Source: JAEMQF01 sp963775015 (GTDB lineage Bacteria > Pseudomonadota > Gammaproteobacteria > Burkholderiales > Burkholderiaceae_C). From it: a stretch of 64,000 bases of DNA. Position 1 is the first letter of the stretch, and each line of letters opens with the position of its first letter. Location of the stretch: assembly GCA_963775015.1 (NCBI GenBank), contig CAVZHI010000001.1, forward strand, positions 449,826-513,825, given 5' to 3'. Positions 34,801 through 45,242 of the stretch are shown piece after piece. Under the pieces are notes generated by a model that was not told where the DNA came from, made no database searches, and saw only the letters and a program-made list of their open reading frames with translations. Made by a program: the position numbers and the translations under genes.

Positions 34801-37800
34801 GTCGGTACCGGTGAAGCTGTCGCTGACGTTGGTGACGGCGGTGGCGTTGGCGCTGTTCTCGTCGATCGCGACGGTCGCGTCGATGATGTTCGGCGCGTTG
34901 TCGTTCAGGTTGTTCAGGTTGACCGTGATCGCCGCGGTGTCGGCTGAGCGTACCGTCGGTAGGCCGTCACCGTGAGCGTGAAGCTCGGTGTGGTCTCGAA
35001 GTCCAGCGCCGCGCTGTTGGCCACCGTGATCGCGCCGGTCACGGCGTCGATGGCAAACGCCCCGCCGGTGTTGCCGGCCGGTGATGCTGTAGGTGATCGC
35101 CTGCGCCGTCACGGTCGAAGTCGGTGCCGGTGAAGCTGTCGGTGACGTTGGTGACAGCGGTGGCGTTGGCGCTGTTCTCGTCGATCGCGACCGTCGCGTC
35201 GATGATGTTCGGCGCGTTGTCGTTCAGGTTGTTCAGGTTGACCGTGATCGCTGCGGTGTCGCTCAGGCTGCCGTCGCTCGCGGTCACGGTCAACGTGAAG
35301 CTCGGCGTCGTCTCGAAGTCGAGCGCCGCGCTGTTCGCCACAGTGATGGCGCCGGTCACGGCGTCGATGGCGAATGCGCCGCCGGTGTTGCCGGCGGTGA
35401 TGCTGTAGGTGATGGCTTCGCCGTCACGGTCGAAGTCGGTGCCGGTGAAGCTGTCGTTGACGTTGGTGACGGCGGTGGCGTTGGCGCTGTTCTCGTCGAT
35501 GGCCACCGTGGCATCGACGATGTTCGGCGCGTTGTCGTTCAGGTTGTTCAGGTTGACGGTGATCGCCGCGGTATCGCTCAGGCTGCCGTCGCTGGCCGTC
35601 ACGGTCAGGGTGAAGCTGGGCGTGGTCTCGAAGTCCAGCGCCGCGCTGTTGGCCACGGTGATCGCGCCGGTCACGGCGTCGATGGCAAACGCCCCGCCGG
35701 TGTTGCCGGCGGTGATGCTGTAGGTGATGGCCTGTCCGTCGCGGTCGAAGTCGGTGCCGGTGAAGCTGTCGCTGACGTTGAGTGACGGCGGTGGCGTTGG
35801 CGCTGTTCTCGTCGATCGCCACCGTCGCATCGACGATGTTCGGCGCGTTGTCGTTCAGGTTGTTCAGGTTGACGGTGATCGCCGCGGTGTCGCTGAGCGT
35901 GCCGTCGCGAAGCCGTCACGGTCAACGTGAAGCTGGGCGTGGTCTCGAAGTCCAGCGCCGCGCTGTTGGCTACGGTGATGGCGCCGGTCGCGGCGTCGAT
36001 GGCGAACGCCCCGCCGGTGTTGCCGGCCGCGTGATGCTGTAGGTGATCGCCTGTGCCGTCGCGGTCGAAGTCGGTGCCGGTGAAGCTGTCGCTGACGTTG
36101 AGGACGGCGGTGGCGTTGGCGCTGTTCTCGTCGATGGCCACCGTGGCATCGACGATGTTCGGCGCGTTGTCGTTCAGGTTGTTCAGGTTGACGGTGATCG
36201 CTGCGGTGTCGCTCAGGCTGCCGTCGCTGGCGGTCACCGTCAACGTGAAGCTGGGCGTGGTCTCGAAGTCGAGCGCCGCGCTGTTGGCCACGGTGATCGC
36301 GCCGGTGGCGGCGTCGATGGCAAAGGCCCCGCCGGTGTTGCCGGCGGTGATGCTGTAGGTGATGGCCTCGCCATCGCGGTCGAGATCGGTGCCGGTGAAG
36401 CTGTCGCTGACGTTGGTGACCGCAGTGGCGTTGGCGCTGTTCTCGTCGATCGCCACGGTCGCGTCGATGATGTTCGGGGCGTTGTCGTTCAGGTTGTTCA
36501 GGTTGACCGTGATGGCCGCGGTGTCGCTGAGCGAACCGTCCGAGGCCGTCACAGTCAGAGTGAAGCTTGGCGTGGTCTCGAAGTCCAAGGCGCCGCTGTT
36601 GGCCACCGTGATCGCGCCGGTGGCGGCGTTGATGGCGAACGCCCCGCCGGTGTTGCCTGCGGTGATGCTGTAGGTGATCGCCTGAGCGTCCCTGTCAAAG
36701 TCAGTTCCGGTGAAGCTGTCGCTGACGTTGGTCACCGCGGTGGTGTTGGCGCTGTTCTCGTCGATCGCCACCGTGGCGTCAGTGATGTTCGGGGCGTTGT
36801 CGTTCAGGTTGTTCAGGTTGACGGTGATGGCTGCGGTATCAGACAGCGTTCCGTCGCTGGCCGTGACGGTCAGGGTGAAGCTGGGCGTGGTCTCGAAGTC
36901 CAGCGCCGCGCTGTTGGCCACGGTGATCGCGCCGGTGGCGGCATTGATCGCGAACGCCCCGCCGGTGTTGCCCGACGTGATGCTGTAGGTGATCGCTGCC
37001 CCGTCGCGGTCGAAGTCGGTGCCGGTGAAACTGTCGCTGACGTTCGCTACCGCAGTGGCGTTGCCGCTGTTCTCGTCGATGGCGACCGTGGCGTCAATGA
37101 TGTTCGGCGCGTTGTCGTTCAGGTTGTTCAGGTTGACGGTGATCGCGGCGGTGTCGCTGAGCGTGCCGTCGCTGGCCGTCACCGTCAGGGTGAAGCTGGG
37201 CGAGGTTTCGAAGTCGAGAGCCGTGCTGTTGGCTACCGTGATCGCGCCGGTCGAGGCGTTGATGCTGAACGCACCACCGGTATTGCCCGCCGTGATGCTG
37301 TAGGTGATCGCCTCGCCATCGCGGTCGAAATCGGTGCCGGTGAAGCTGTCGCTGACGTTGGTGACGGCGGTGGCGTTGGCACTGTTCTCGTCGATGGCCG
37401 CCGTGGCGTCAGCAATGGCTGGGGCGTTGTCGTTGAGGTTGTTCAGGTTGACCGTGATCGCGGCGGTGTCGCTCAGGCTACCGTCGCTGGCCGTCACCGT
37501 CAGCGTAAAGCTGGGCGTGGCCTCGAAGTCGAGCGCCGCGCTGTTGGCCACCGTGATGGCGCCCGTCAGGCGTCGATGGCGAACGCCCCCCCAGTGTTGC
37601 CAGCCGTGATGCTGTAGGTGAGCGCCTGGGCGTCCCGATCGAAGTCGGTGCTCGTGAAGCTGTCGCTGACGTTGGTGACCGCAGTGGCGTTGGCGCTGTC
37701 CTCGTCGATCGCCACCGTGGCATCGACGATGTTCGGTGCGTTGTCGTTCAGGTTGTTCAGGTTGACGGTGATCGCCGCGGTGTCCGACAGCGTTCCGTCG

Positions 37801-40800
37801 CTGGCCGTCACCGTCAGGGTGAAGCTGGGCGTGGTTTCGAAGTCCAGCGCGGCGCTGTTGGCGACGGTGATGGCGCCCGTTGCGGCGTTGATGGCGAACG
37901 CACCGCCGGTGTTGCCTGCCGTGATGCTGTAGGTGATCGCGTGAGCGTCGCTGTCGAAGTCGGTTCCGGTGAAGCTGTCGCTGACGTTGGTCACCGCAGT
38001 GGTGTTGGCACTGCCTCGTCGATCGCGACCGTGGCATCGGCAATGGCCGGGGCGTTGTCGTTGAGGTTGTTCAGGTTGACCGTGATGGCTGCGGTGTCGC
38101 TCAGGCTGCCATCGCTCGCCGTCACGGTCAACGTGAAACTGGGCGTCGTCTCGAAGTCGAGGGCCGTGCTGTTGGCCACCGTGATGGCACCCGTCACGGC
38201 GTCGATGGCAAACGCCCCGCCAGTGTTACCGGCGGTGATGCTGTAGGTGATGGCCTGCGCATCCCGGTCGAAATCTGTGCCGGTGAAGCTGTCGGAGACG
38301 TTGGTCACCGCAGCGGCGTTGGCGCTGTTCTCGTCGATCGCGACGGTCGCGTCAATGATGTTCGGCGCGTTGTCGTTGAGGTTGTTCAAGTTGACCGTGA
38401 TCGCTGCGGTGTCGCTCAGGCTGCCGTCGCTGGCGGTCACGGTCAATGTGAAGCTGGGCGAGGCCTCGAAGTCGAGGGCCGCGCTGTTGGCCACGGTAAT
38501 GGCACCCGTCGCGGCGTCGATGGCGAACGCCCCACCGGTGTTGCCGGCGCTGATGCTGTAGGTGATGGCCTCGCCATCGCGGTCGAGATCGGTGCCGGTG
38601 AAACTGTCACTGACGTTGAGGACGGCGGTAGCGTTGGCGCTGTTCTCGTCGATCGCCACCGTCGCGTCGACGATGTTCGGCGCGTTGTCGTTGAGGTTGT
38701 TCAGATTGACCGTGATCGCCGCCGTGTCGCTCAGGCTGCCGTCGCTCGCCGTCACCGTCAACGTGAAGCTCGGCGCGGTCTCAAAATCCAGCGCCGCGCT
38801 GTTAGCCACTGTGATCGCGCCAGTAGCGGCGTCTATGACGAATGCCCCGCCGGTGTTGCCACCCGTGATGCTGTAGGTGATGGCCTGCGCGTCGCGATCG
38901 AAGTCGGTGCCGGTGAAACTGTCACTGACGTTGGTGACAGCGGTGGCGTTGGCGCTGTTCTCGTCGATCGCCACCGTGGCATCGGCGATCGCGGGCGCGT
39001 TGTCGTTCAGGTTGTTGAGGTTGACGGTGATCGCGGCGGTGTCGCTGAGCGTGCCGTCCGAGGCGGTGACCGTGAGCGTGAAGCTGGGCGTCGTCTCGAA
39101 GTCCAACGCAGCGCTGTTCGCCACCGTGATGGCGCCAGTCGCGGCGTTGATCGCGAAGGCGCCGCCGGTGTTGCCGGCGGTGATGCTGTAGGTGATGGTC
39201 TGGGCGTCACGGTCGAAATCGGTGCCAGTGAAGCTGTCGCTCACGTTGATGACGGCAGTTGCGTTCGCGCTGTTCTCGTCGATAGCGACGGTCGCATCGA
39301 CGATGTTCGGCGCGTTGTCGTTGAGGTTGTTCAGGTTCACCGTGATCGAGCCGGTATCGCTGAGCGTGCCGTCGCTGGCCGTCACCGTGAGCGTGAAGCT
39401 GGGCGTGGTCTCGAAGTCCAGCGCGGCGCTGTTGGCGACCGTGATGGCGCCAGTCGAGGCGTTGATGGCGAAGGCGCCACCGGTGTTGCCGCCCGTGATG
39501 CTGTAAGTGATCGCCTGAGCGTCACGGTCGAAATCGGTGCCGGTGAAGCTTTCGCTGACATTGGTGACCGCGGTCGCGTTCGCACTGTTCTCATCGATAG
39601 CCACCGTCGCATCGCCAATGGCGGGCGGATCGTTGACCGCGCTGACCGCCACCGTCGAGCCGATCGCGAGCGTCGTCGTGTCCGCGCCGCCATTGGCCGT
39701 GCCGCCGCTGTCTTTGATCTGCGTGAGGGTGATCACCCGGTTGCCCGGGGTGGGGTTATCGGTGCGAGTGTTCTGATACGTGATGCCGTTCACCAGCGTC
39801 TGCGTCGCGGCGGTGCTCAGGCTGCCGCTTGAGAGCACGACCGTGGCCGTGGCGCCACTGAGTGTGGAGCTGTAGGCCAGGCCATTGGTGACGGTCGTGC
39901 CCGAGCTGTTCGCGCCCAGCGTGATCGTGCGGCCGTCGACGACGATCACTTCGTTGGCTCCGTCCACCAGGCCGCTGACCGTGAAGGTCAGCCCGGTGAT
40001 CGTCTGCCCAGACTCGATGGTGCTCGCGGCCGCAGCGCTGAACACGCTCACCGCCGCAGCCTGCGTCCCAAGCCCGGCCGCCTCGGTGAAGCTCGGGTTC
40101 AGTGCTGTGGCAGTCAGCGTCGGCGCGTCGTTGACCGCCGTGATGTTGATCGTCGCCGTGTCGGAGTTCGTCAACGATCCGCCACCCGTGTTGCCGTTGT
40201 CGTTCACCAACAAGGTCAGCGTCGCACTCGCGCTCGGCGCGTCCAATCCGTTCGTGTAGCTCACCGCACTGGTGCCGTCGGTGCCCAGCAGGTTGTTGAT
40301 CTGCGTCAGCGTGCCGGTGATCGTGACCGATGAAGTGCCGGAGTTGCTGACCAGCGCGCCGCTGCCGCCGGCGGTCACCGTCAGCGTGCCTTCGGTGACC
40401 GACAGCGTGACCGTCATCGAGCCCGCGGCCGCATCCACGTCGCTGATCGAGAGCCCGGTGTTTTTGAGCGTCAGCGCTACCTGCTCGGTGGCGGCGTAGG
40501 TCGCCGGCGTGATGGTGGCCACCGGCGGGTCGTTCACCGCCGCGACGCTGATGTTGCGTGTGCCGGTGTTGCTGTTGGCGCTGCCGTCGTTGACGACGAA
40601 GGAGACGGTGCGGGTCGTGGTGCTCGGGTTGTCGCTGCTGTTGACGTAGGTCACTGCGCGCAGCGCCGTCTGGTAGTTGGCCACCGTCGTCGTGCCACTC
40701 AGAGTCAAGACGCCGGTGCCCGCGTTCCAGCTGCCGGTGATGCCGAGCTGGTTGGTGAACGCCAGCACGTCCTGGCCATTGGCGTAGTCGGTCGAGATCG

Positions 40801-42298
40801 TCAACGTGGCGCCGGTTAGGTTGGTGCTGTCCACGTCGCTCACTGTCAAGCCGCTGTCCACGACGGTGGCGGAGCCGTTCTCGGTGTAGGCCAACGTCGT
40901 GCCGGTGGTCGCGACGACGGGCGCTGCGGGGGCCGCCTTGAGCGAGACAGCCACAGCGGCCCATTCGCCCGCACCTGCGCCTGTGGTGGTCCAGCTCATC
41001 GTCACCGACGCGGCACCTGCCTCGCTGCTGCTGCCGCCCCAGGCGTCATTGCTACCGGTTCCGTTCTTGGTCACCCACAGGGCGGTTTGGCCGGCGCCAA
41101 TGGTCTCGGAGTCGACATCTCGGTCCGCCACGGCGTCGACGACCAGTTCGCCGGTTGCGGAAGCCACGATCAACGAGGGATCGCCGCTGCCATTCCCCGT
41201 GGTCACCGACCCATAAGGAGTCGTTTGGTTGACCCCAAAGAAATTTGTTGCTCCCGCGACGAAGTTTTCGGCGCTCGTCAGGTTGACGACGATATTGGCC
41301 GTTCCCGTGGCCGGTGCCTTCAGATACCACAATTCCGCATGGGTCTTGGAGGACGTGTCCGCGCCGATGAAGGTCAGTGCCGTGCCGCCATAAGTGATGG
41401 AACTGACGGTGCCACCCGCTGAATCGCGGGTCGCGATGCTTACGATCAAGATCCCGTTCGATCCGCTGCCAACGGTGTGCGACCAAGTCAGGGACGACGC
41501 CGATGTGCTCGCGCCGGTTCCGGCAGAAGTGCTGTTGCCCGTGGTGATGGCCAAGACCTGGTCCCACTGCTGCTGTGTTTGCGCGTCGACGGCAGTTGCA
41601 GTTTCGATCGCGCCCGTCGCGAATTCGAGCCGCCAATCGCCGCCCTTTGCGGCGCGGCCGGTCAGGTCGGTGCTTGCCGCCACGTCCGCGCCCGTCAGCG
41701 CCGCCAGGCGATTCACGAACTCGCGTCCGCTGGTGTCGGCAGCAACGTCGCAGCCATAGAGCATCAGGTCGGCGTCGCCGGTCAGCGCGGCCCGCCAGCC
41801 CTGCAGTTCGACGGTACGGTCCTGCAGGCTGGCAGTGTCGATCGTGGAGCTGCCCAGCTGCAGTTGCCCCGCACCGCCGTGCGAAATGATGTGGATCGCG
41901 TCAAGGTCTCGCTCACCGATCAGCACGTCGCTGATCTGCTTCAACCCGTCGCTGCCGCTGCTCAGCTGCACGACTTCGATCGTCGTGCCGGCCGGCCGCG
42001 CGGCGAGCACGCCGTCGATCAGGGCCTGCGCGTCGGGCACCGCGGCGTCGACGAAGACGATTTCGTGGCGCTGCTGCTGTTGCTGCGTGGTCGATGCGGT
42101 GGCGCTCGGCTGCGGCGCGGGGTCCACCGCGCCGACGATCGCGCTCGCTGCCGCCGCTGCGTCGGCCGCCCACAGCGCCGGGTTCAGATCGGCCGAGTAC
42201 AGGATGCGCGGCTCGACTTCCTCGACGACGGCCGAGCGTTCGGCACGATGCTTGCCACTTCGGCCGAGCCAGGTGCTGAGTCGGCGCAGCAGCGTCAT
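31860..42298 (-). CDS. Giant cadherin-repeat surface protein with LEPR-like motif and DUF4347, frameshifted
   Basis: Read through about ten frame changes, this is one gene of about 3,480 codons. An N-terminal segment carries VEPRILYSAD (28-37), resembling the LEPR-XLL sorting motif of very large repetitive proteins. DUF4347 follows (about 75-215) with HIISHGGAG and LMLYGCDVA. Next come beta-sandwich domains (about 250-880), twenty near-identical 105-residue cadherin-like repeats (DENSANATAVTNVSDSFTGT, TDFDRDG, ITVNLNNLNDNAPNI) with Ca-binding DxD/DxNDN residues, and two or three divergent repeats. A proline-rich linker precedes a C-terminal part with a hydrophobic segment (GFIWWLTRSGGLLTTMLMGV) and a charged tail. 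The frame breaks lie near 34250, 34320, 34495, 34945, 35080, 35105, 35780, 35910, 36030, 36053, 37565 and 38015. It is probably a secreted or anchored adhesin. Confidence 0.83.
33315..39620 (-). repeat. Twenty tandem 315-bp cadherin-type repeats
   Basis: The landmark GATGCTGTAGGTGAT (plus strand) recurs twenty times, at about 33,505, 33,820, 34,135 and so on to 39,501. Spacing is exactly 315 bases except where one to four bases are inserted or removed (34.1-36.4 kb, 37.6 and 38.2 kb). Each unit encodes 105 residues. Units are nearly identical, suggesting recent expansion or gene conversion. The antisense strand shows 104-codon open frames at the same period; these are shadows. Confidence 0.9.
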
Positions 42299-42317
42299 CG
42301 TGGGCCTGCTGCGCTAG

Positions 42318-43220
42318 CTAGCGGCGTTGCACGACGGGCGTCACGCTGCTGTTGGCCAGCGGTGCCGCAGCTGCACTTCGGGCCGGCGCTTCGGGCAACT
42401 TCAGCGCCAGATCGACCTTGCAGCGCAGGCCCGCCGGCAGTGCGCCGTTCGGGTTCGGCAGTTCGAGGCGCACGCGAAACGTGTTGCTCGCGGCGTCGAT
42501 CACGCGATCCACGGTTTTCACCGTCGCCACGTGCGGGCTGCGATTGAACAGCTCGGGAATCACGCTGCCTTGGCGGCCGATCTCGACCTGGCCGAACGCT
42601 GCCGCCGGCACGAGCACGTCGACGCGCAGCGGGTCGATCGCGGCCAGGCGCAGCACGGGTTTTTGATCGACGTATTCGCCCGGCGACATGAAACGCTCGA
42701 CGACGACGCCGGCGATCGGGGCGCGGATCGTGCGCTGCTCGAGCTGCGCGCTGGCGAGGTCGAGTTCGCGCGTCGCGAGCTTGCGCCGCTCGCGCGCTTC
42801 GTCGCTGCGGCCGCCGGCGACTTGCGCTTCGGCGCGCTGTTTGTCGACGTAGGTCTTGCTGACGAAGTTCTGCTCGACGAGTTCGTTCGCGCGTTCGAGC
42901 TCGCGTTGCGCGAGCTCTTGCGCGCCCGCCGCAGCTCGCACGCCACCGGCCTGGGCGGCGCGCTCGCGCGCCACTGCGAGCGCAGCGCGCTCGACCGAGG
43001 CGTTGAGCTGCACGATCGGCTGGCCGAGCGTGACGACGTCGCCGCGATCCACCAGGATGCGCTCGATCACGCCCGGCACCGCGCTGCCCACCTGCACCAC
43101 CTGGTGCGGTTGGATCATGCAGTCGAGTGCACCGCGGGCTGCGGCGGGCTGCTGCGCTGCAGCGGCGCCGCACAGCGTGGCGAGGGCGGTGAGGGCGGGG
43201 GCGATGTGGTGGCGATGCAT
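42318..43220 (-). CDS. Periplasmic adaptor protein (HlyD/RND-MFP type)
   Basis: The 300-residue protein has a signal peptide (MHRHHIAPALTALATLCGAA to AAAQQ). It then shows a split lipoyl/barrel-sandwich: VQVGSAVPGVIERILVDRGD before, and IRAPIAGVVVERFMSPGEYV after, a coiled-coil hairpin (about 80-145, rich in E, R, A). A beta-barrel region, LRVDVLVPAAAFGQVEIGRQ, follows. Such proteins span the periplasm between an inner-membrane pump and an outer-membrane channel, but neither a pump nor a TolC-like gene is in the window. It is 19 bases upstream of the giant adhesin gene and 21 bases downstream of the SecA-like gene, so it is part of the same export operon. Confidence 0.85.
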   Translation of the reverse strand: MHRHHIAPALTALATLCGAAAAQQPAAARGALDCMIQPHQVVQVGSAVPGVIERILVDRGDVVTLGQPIVQLNASVERAALAVARERAAQAGGVRAAAGAQELAQRELERANELVEQNFVSKTYVDKQRAEAQVAGGRSDEARERRKLATRELDLASAQLEQRTIRAPIAGVVVERFMSPGEYVDQKPVLRLAAIDPLRVDVLVPAAAFGQVEIGRQGSVIPELFNRSPHVATVKTVDRVIDAASNTFRVRLELPNPNGALPAGLRCKVDLALKLPEAPARSAAAAPLANSSVTPVVQRR

Positions 43221-43241
43221 GGAAATACCCGGTCTCTTTCG

Positions 43242-45242
43242 TCACTCTGTCGCGCCGGTGAAGCCGTACGCCTCGGTGTCACGAGCGTCGGCGTGACGCA
43301 GTTCACGCCGTTGGCGTTGGTCGCGCCACTCGGCGAGACGCTGCGCGAGCGTGAACAGCGGTCGCGCCAGCCAGGCCGGCACGCGGCCGCCGCGTGCACA
43401 GGCAGCCGCCGCGCGCAGGCAGCCGGTGGGCCAATGCCGGATGAGCAGCGCGTCGTCGAGCGCGAGCAGCGCCTCCGCCGAACCCGGGTCGCCGTGGCGC
43501 GCGGCGCGCCCGATGAGTTGGCGGTCGATGCGGCGCGAGCGATTGCGCATCGTCGCAATCACATGCAGGCCGCCGTGCGCTGCAGCGGGTGCGTCGAGTT
43601 GGATGTCGGTGCCGCGCCCGGCGATGTTGGTGGCGACAGTCACAACGCCGGCGCCGCCGGCGCGCGCGATGCGCTGCGCTTCGTCGGCGTCTTGCACCGC
43701 GTTGAGCAATTGGTGGGCAATGCCTCGTGCCTGCAACAGGGCCGACAGGTGGGCTGAATCGGCCACGCTGTCGGTGCCCACGAGTACCGGTCGGCCCGCG
43801 CCGGCGTGCTCACGAACCGCGTCCACCACGGCGTTCCACTTGTGCTCGGCGTCGACGAAGTAGCGCGCGCCCAGGTGCACGCGCCGGCTCGGGCGCGCCA
43901 GCGGCACGCTCTTGACCGCCGCGTCGTAGGCGACGCGCAACTCGTGGCGCGCCTCGAGCAGCGTGCCACTCATTCCGCCGAGTTGCAGATAGCGCGGGAA
44001 AAAGCGTTGGTAGGTGATCTGCGCCGCCGTCGTCGTCGGCGCGCTCGGTTCCAGGCCTTCCTTGATCTGCACCATCGGCTGCAGCGCACCCTGCCATTGG
44101 CGGCCGTCGGCGATGCGGCCGGTGAGCTCGTCGATGAGCTGCAACTTGCCGGAGGCGATCACGTATTCGCGGTCGCGCCGGTGGAGCAGGCGCGCCGCGA
44201 GCGCGGCTTCGACCAGCTCATGCGCGCGACGCGCCGGGGCGAGCACGCCCGCCGCGCCTTTGACGGCGGCAGTGACGCGTTCGCGCCCGGCGTCGCTGAG
44301 GGACGCGGCGCGGCGCGCCTGAATCAAGTGGTAGTCGCGCAGGCGCTGCAAGGTGCCGGAGATTTCATAGGCACGCCGATGACCGGTAGCGTCGAGTGCA
44401 TGCGACGGCGCCGCCAGGATCAGCGGCACCACGGCTTCGTCGAGCAAGATGCTGTCGGCCTCGTCGACCAGGCAAAAGCGCAGACCGGGCAGCGCCGGTG
44501 CGTTCGCGGCAGAGGCGGTGCCGGTTTTCTCGGCGGCGGCTTCGGCGATCCAGGCCTGGGCGCGCAGCACCCGCGGATCGCGCTCGCCGCGCAGGGCAAG
44601 ATGGTCGCGCAAGTAGTCGAACACGAGTTCGCGCGCCGTGCTGTAGACGATGGCCCGCTGCCACGCCTGCCGGCGCTGGCCCGGCGCGTCGCTGCCGATG
44701 ACGCAGGCGCTGCTCAAGCCAAGTGCGGCATAAAAGGGGGCGAGCGCTTCGCGGTCGCGCTGCACCAGGTAATCGTTCGCGGTCAGCACATGCACGGGCG
44801 CGCCGCCGAACGCCGCCACCGCGGCGGCAAGCGCTGCAGCCAGCGTCTTGCCTTCGCCGGTCGCCATCTCGACGATCCTGCCGTTCAGCATCAGCCACGC
44901 CGCCAGCACCTGGGTGTCGTAGGGCGACTTGGCGAGGGTGCGTTGCATCACCGCGCCGGCCAGCGCGAGCGCCTCGCCGGTCGCGGCGGGGCCCGCATCG
45001 CGGCGCCGCAGGCGTGCCCGCAGCGTTTCGACTTCGCGCGCCAACGTGGCAGCGTCGCTGGAGCGCAGGCGTTGCTGCGCCGCGCCGAAGGCTTGCGCCA
45101 CCTCGCGCGGCAGGTGCGCCGTCGCCGGCCGCGTGAAGCGACTGCGCAGCGCGCGCCACGCGGCTTCAAGCGCCGGCGAGGTGTGGTCATCGGAGCGCTG
45201 GGGGTAGGCGCCGAAATCCAGGCCGCGCGCGGCTGGATTCAT
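43242..45242 (-). CDS. Short SecA-like translocase ATPase
   Basis: The 666-residue protein has the SecA motor core: Walker A MATGEGKTLAAAL (126-138), VLTANDYLVQRD (152-163), Walker B VDEADSILLDEA (259-270), GGMSGTLLEA (422-431), TNIAGRGTDIQLD (538-550) and RRIDRQLIGRAARHGDPG (570-587). It is about 240 residues shorter than housekeeping SecA (around 900). It stops soon after the last helicase motif, so the C-terminal helical-wing, two-helix-finger and zinc-binding tail appear reduced or lost. Its start overlaps the stop of the M50-HlyD gene (ATGA). It is therefore a dedicated accessory motor, most plausibly for the giant protein encoded two genes downstream. This is not the cell's main SecA. 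Confidence 0.87.
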   Translation of the reverse strand: MNPAARGLDFGAYPQRSDDHTSPALEAAWRALRSRFTRPATAHLPREVAQAFGAAQQRLRSSDAATLAREVETLRARLRRRDAGPAATGEALALAGAVMQRTLAKSPYDTQVLAAWLMLNGRIVEMATGEGKTLAAALAAAVAAFGGAPVHVLTANDYLVQRDREALAPFYAALGLSSACVIGSDAPGQRRQAWQRAIVYSTARELVFDYLRDHLALRGERDPRVLRAQAWIAEAAAEKTGTASAANAPALPGLRFCLVDEADSILLDEAVVPLILAAPSHALDATGHRRAYEISGTLQRLRDYHLIQARRAASLSDAGRERVTAAVKGAAGVLAPARRAHELVEAALAARLLHRRDREYVIASGKLQLIDELTGRIADGRQWQGALQPMVQIKEGLEPSAPTTTAAQITYQRFFPRYLQLGGMSGTLLEARHELRVAYDAAVKSVPLARPSRRVHLGARYFVDAEHKWNAVVDAVREHAGAGRPVLVGTDSVADSAHLSALLQARGIAHQLLNAVQDADEAQRIARAGGAGVVTVATNIAGRGTDIQLDAPAAAHGGLHVIATMRNRSRRIDRQLIGRAARHGDPGSAEALLALDDALLIRHWPTGCLRAAAACARGGRVPAWLARPLFTLAQRLAEWRDQRQRRELRHADARDTEAYGFTGATE

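Noticed and set aside
33511..39506. Series of 104-codon open frames on the plus strand at 315-bp steps
   Set aside because: They are antisense reflections of the cadherin repeat; their regular spacing comes from the array, not from real small genes.
33315..39620. Possible CRISPR array or satellite
   Set aside because: Units are 315 bp, adjacent without spacers, and encode a cadherin-like domain in frame.
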